From: CANRPC01 sp964456095
GTDB taxonomy: Bacteria > Bacillota_I > Bacilli_A > RFN20 > CAG-449
Assembly: GCA_964456095.1 (NCBI GenBank)
Contig: CAYVZF010000033.1
Coordinates: 1 to 15,534 of the forward strand
Length of the DNA: 15,534 bases
Direction of reading: 5' to 3'
Shown: piece by piece, positions 13,677 through 15,534 of the stretch
Numbering within the stretch: the stretch's first letter is position 1
How the letters are laid out: each line of letters opens with the position of its first letter
Notes under the pieces: model-generated
Databases searched by the model: none
Told to the model about the DNA's origin: nothing
What the model saw: only the letters and a program-made list of their open reading frames with translations
Made by a program: the position numbers and the translations under genes

Positions 13677-14279
13677 TTATTTTTTATTAATAATTAAATT
13701 AATTTTAACTTTTTTATTTTTAATTGTATCATCATTATTATCTTTTTCTTTTTGTAAATTAAATATTTTAATTTTACTAATTCTAGGTAAAATAATTACT
13801 AAAATTATGAAATAAAAAATACCAATAATGAAAGAAGAAATAATCCTTAAGGCTAGATTTGAATAAATAAATGCAGTTGAATATCCATAATATAATCCAT
13901 CTAATTTTAATGCTAGTGTATTGATAATTAATGCTATTGTAGAACAAATAAATACAATAACAAATATGTTTATGCTTTTAATCTTATAATCGAATAAATA
14001 TGAAATAAATCCAGAAAATAATCCCCAAGAAGCAGGAGCAAGAAGCCATAATATTGTAGTTGGTGTTATCCCATATGTGAATATTTGTACGATTATTCCT
14101 GTAGCTAAACCAGAATATAATCCAACAACAGGACCATATAAAATCCCTGCGATAAGAAGGGGCAAAGCATAAATAGTGTATAAAGATGTATCAGTTCGTA
14201 CAGACATAAGATTCAATACGACAGAAAAAGCAGCCATAACACTAGATATAGTTATCACCTTAGTTAAATTGTTTTTCAT
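13677..14279 (-). CDS. folT: ECF transporter S component, folate type (FolT-like)
   Basis: A 200-aa membrane protein with about six hydrophobic helices. It shows the S-component pattern ALPLLIAGILYGPVVGLYSG (38-57), where the small-residue helix contacts the shared ECF module, then GITPTTILWLLAPASWGLFSG (70-90) and a charged cytosolic tail from 167. The S component binds the vitamin; EcfA, EcfA' and EcfT, encoded elsewhere, power uptake. The folate assignment comes mainly from the THF riboswitch just upstream. I chose ATG 14279 because AGGAGG lies directly before it. A longer frame up to 14342 would run through the riboswitch. The lysine-rich tail ends exactly next to the stop of the convergent methyltransferase gene. 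Confidence 0.88.
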   Translation of the reverse strand: MKNNLTKVITISSVMAAFSVVLNLMSVRTDTSLYTIYALPLLIAGILYGPVVGLYSGLATGIIVQIFTYGITPTTILWLLAPASWGLFSGFISYLFDYKIKSINIFVIVFICSTIALIINTLALKLDGLYYGYSTAFIYSNLALRIISSFIIGIFYFIILVIILPRISKIKIFNLQKEKDNNDDTIKNKKVKINLIINKK

Positions 14280-14299
14280 AGAACCTCCTAAATAATTTA

Positions 14300-14322
14300 G
14301 CAGGTCCGCGTTAACAGCGGAC
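14300..14322 (-). promoter_or_regulatory. Expression-platform hairpin of the THF riboswitch
   Basis: On the minus strand GTCCGC (14322-14317) pairs with GCGGAC (14309-14304), using bases that form the aptamer's 3' P1 strand. CTGC (14303-14300) could pair with the 5' GCAG of P1. There is no U-tract. A small CTAAA/TTTAG hairpin then touches the AGGAGG site, so control of translation is more likely than termination. Confidence 0.5.
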
Positions 14323-14403
14323 GCGTTTATAAACCGCCACAAATGTGTTCGTTCTCACGCAACTTCCCATCATGAGACACTTAACGCTTATAAACTACTC
14401 TGC
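14314..14403 (-). ncRNA. Tetrahydrofolate (THF) riboswitch
   Basis: Read on the minus strand, the order of elements matches the THF aptamer: GCAGAGTAG, then GCGTTAAGTGT, then ATGGGAAGTTG, then GAGAACGAA, hairpin CACA-TT-TGTG, GGCGGT, and a closing GTCCGCTGT. The P2-type stem TTTATAA/TTATAAA and the P3-type stem CTCATG/CGTGAG (one wobble) both form. GAGTAG, GCGTTAAGTGT and GATGGGA are the class signature as I remember it. The class binds reduced folates and typically precedes folT or folate-synthesis genes in Bacillota, usually turning them off. The AGGAGG and ATG of folT follow within 35 nt. Confidence 0.93.
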
Positions 14404-14499
14404 AAAATTAAATATATAGTATAGTATTTACAAAATAAATAATTTTAAAAAAAATAATGATATTTACTTATAATTTCAATAAATAATAAAACAATATTA

Positions 14500-14528
14500 T
14501 TGAAAGAAAAATATTAAAAAATTAAAAT
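14500..14528 (+). promoter_or_regulatory. Promoter of mscS
   Basis: TTGAAA (14500-14505), a 17-nt spacer and TAAAAT (14523-14528), with the start near 14535 just before the TTGGAGG site of ATG 14552. The -35 lies in the right arm of a 9-bp inverted repeat, TTTCAATAA (14474-14482) and TTATTGAAA (14497-14505). Confidence 0.6.
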
Positions 14529-14551
14529 ATATTTAATGAATTGGAGGAATT

Positions 14552-15472
14552 ATGTTTAATATATTTAATAAATTAATTTTATTTACTAGTGTAACAAATA
14601 GTGATATTAATTCGATTGATTCTACAACTAGCGATGAAATTTCTACTTTATCTAGTATTGATTGGAATCAAGTCTTAAATACTATATATAACTGGATTAT
14701 TCATCAAGGAATTAAAATATTAATAGGTTTAATAGTATTATTTATAGGATTTAAAATAATTAATAAGTTTTCAAATAACGTTAAAAAGAGAATGATTGAA
14801 AGAAATAGAGAAAAAACATTAATCTCTGTTACTTATCAAGTCTTAAAATATGGATTAAAAATAGGATTATTATTTTTAATAATAACCTTTGTAGGTTTTG
14901 ATACAGCAGGTCTTGGTGCAATTATTTCATCATTAGGTGTTGGTATTTCTCTTGCGGTACAAGGTAGTTTATCTAACTTTGCAGGAGGACTTGTAATACT
15001 TGTAATGAAACCATTTAAAATAGGAGATTATATTACTGCACAAGGATGCTCAGGTACAGTAGAAGAAATTAAAATGTTTTATACATATGTAGTAACACCT
15101 GATAATAAAGTTCAAATGATTCCTAATGGAGTTCTTGCTAATGATGTTATTGTTAATGTATCCGCAAAAGATACAAGAAGAGTTGATTTCTTGTTTTCAA
15201 TTGCTTATGGTGAAGATTCTAATAAGACAAAAGAAATTATTTACGATATGATATCTTCAAATGATAAAGTATTAAGTGATCCAAAACCATTTGTAACTGT
15301 ATCAAGTTATGCTAATTCTGCGATTGATATTACTGTTAGAGTATGGGTTAATAGAAGCGATTATTGGAGTGTATATTTTGATTTAAATGAAAAAATAAAT
15401 ACAGCTATTATGGATGCTGGAATTGAAATTCCATATGATAAACTTGATGTTAACATAACAAAAGAAAAATAA
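14552..15472 (+). CDS. mscS: Small-conductance mechanosensitive channel (MscS family)
   Basis: MscS forms a heptameric channel that opens under membrane tension and releases solutes on hypo-osmotic shock. This 306-aa protein has a Ser/Thr/Asp-rich N-terminus (12-37), then TM1 (about 50-70), TM2 (about 98-118) and the pore helix TM3 with AGLGAIISSLGVGISLAVQG (119-138), NFAGGLVILVMKPFKIGDY (142-160). The beta domain has VQMIPNGVLAND (187-198), and the alpha-beta domain ends in GIEIPYDKLDV (290-300). The Gly/Ala pattern in TM3 and the PNG motif are diagnostic. GGAGG lies just before the ATG. It has its own promoter and is closed by a strong terminator, so it is a single-gene unit divergent from folT. 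Confidence 0.95.
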   Translation: MFNIFNKLILFTSVTNSDINSIDSTTSDEISTLSSIDWNQVLNTIYNWIIHQGIKILIGLIVLFIGFKIINKFSNNVKKRMIERNREKTLISVTYQVLKYGLKIGLLFLIITFVGFDTAGLGAIISSLGVGISLAVQGSLSNFAGGLVILVMKPFKIGDYITAQGCSGTVEEIKMFYTYVVTPDNKVQMIPNGVLANDVIVNVSAKDTRRVDFLFSIAYGEDSNKTKEIIYDMISSNDKVLSDPKPFVTVSSYANSAIDITVRVWVNRSDYWSVYFDLNEKINTAIMDAGIEIPYDKLDVNITKEK

Positions 15473-15480
15473 AATAAAGA

Positions 15481-15524
15481 TTGTTCATTAATCTTAAATT
15501 AGGATTAGTTGAACAATTTTTTTT
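15481..15524 (+). terminator. Terminator of mscS
   Basis: TTGTTCA (15481-15487) pairs with TGAACAA (15510-15516). Beyond a small internal mismatch, TAATC (15489-15493) pairs with GATTA (15503-15507). Eight T (15517-15524) follow. Confidence 0.9.
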
Positions 15525-15534
15525 AATAAAATTC

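Noticed and set aside
13674..13696. Hairpin TAATTATT/AATAATTA between convergent genes as a bidirectional terminator
   Set aside because: It is all A/T, lies inside the folT coding end, and is expected by chance in this composition.
13621..13815. 64-aa hydrophobic plus-strand ORF
   Set aside because: It overlaps the end of the methyltransferase gene and is antisense to the folT tail; its hydrophobicity comes from the T-rich complement of a lysine-rich region.
14280..14342. Longer N-terminus for folT
   Set aside because: It would be translated from within the THF riboswitch; AGGAGG directly precedes ATG 14279.
1..15534. CRISPR array, insertion sequence, phage or integrase genes
   Set aside because: No regularly spaced repeats, transposase or integrase motifs, or paired terminal repeats were seen.

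Overview
This window looks like a chromosomal segment of a very AT-rich Bacillota/Mollicutes-related bacterium (Erysipelotrichia, RF39, Acholeplasma or Izemoplasma-like). Signs are the extreme A+T content, strong Shine-Dalgarno sites (GGAGG, AGGTGA), sigma-A promoters of the TTGAAA-17-TAAAAT type, AGA/TTA/ATA-rich codons, a folT gene under a tetrahydrofolate riboswitch, and an MnmA with the NWD...NND variant region I associate with Mollicutes. The genetic code appears standard: tryptophans are read from TGG, and TGA occurs only once as a stop.

Layout. (1) 76-152: tRNA-Arg(UCU). (2) 200-3952: a co-directional cluster for translation fidelity and modification: a tiny lipoprotein, dtd, mnmA, rimO, then an orphan PemK/MazF-like protein with an ambiguous start. 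(3) 4013-4086: tRNA-Thr(GGU), whose 5' acceptor strand is also half of a 12-bp hairpin, followed by a strong terminator. (4) 4341-8642: an autonomous drug-efflux-type module. It holds a MarR repressor and a heterodimeric ABC exporter with one degenerate ATP site. A CTAAC-N3-GTTAG operator lies in front of both marR and the first ABC gene. (5) 8643-9063: a long gene-poor stretch. (6) 9010-10752: an accessory-looking two-gene unit made of an AAA15/OLD-type ATPase and a partner whose restored N-terminus looks TOPRIM/RloB-like. The partner is split by an apparent one-base frameshift, and the unit is preceded by a perfect 10-bp inverted repeat touching the -35. This is the best candidate for a little-described (anti-phage?) system. 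(7) Enolase on the minus strand. (8) 12180-13676: yfcE, an unknown 99-aa gene and a TrmN6-like methyltransferase in a tight operon. (9) On the minus strand, folT with its THF riboswitch. (10) mscS with its own promoter and terminator.

How the genes work together: most of the window is housekeeping (tRNA proofreading, tRNA and ribosome modification, glycolysis, folate uptake, osmotic safety). Two compact accessory modules are inserted between housekeeping blocks: the MarR-ABC exporter and the ATPase/TOPRIM-like pair. Functional calls rest on motifs read by eye; no database search was possible.
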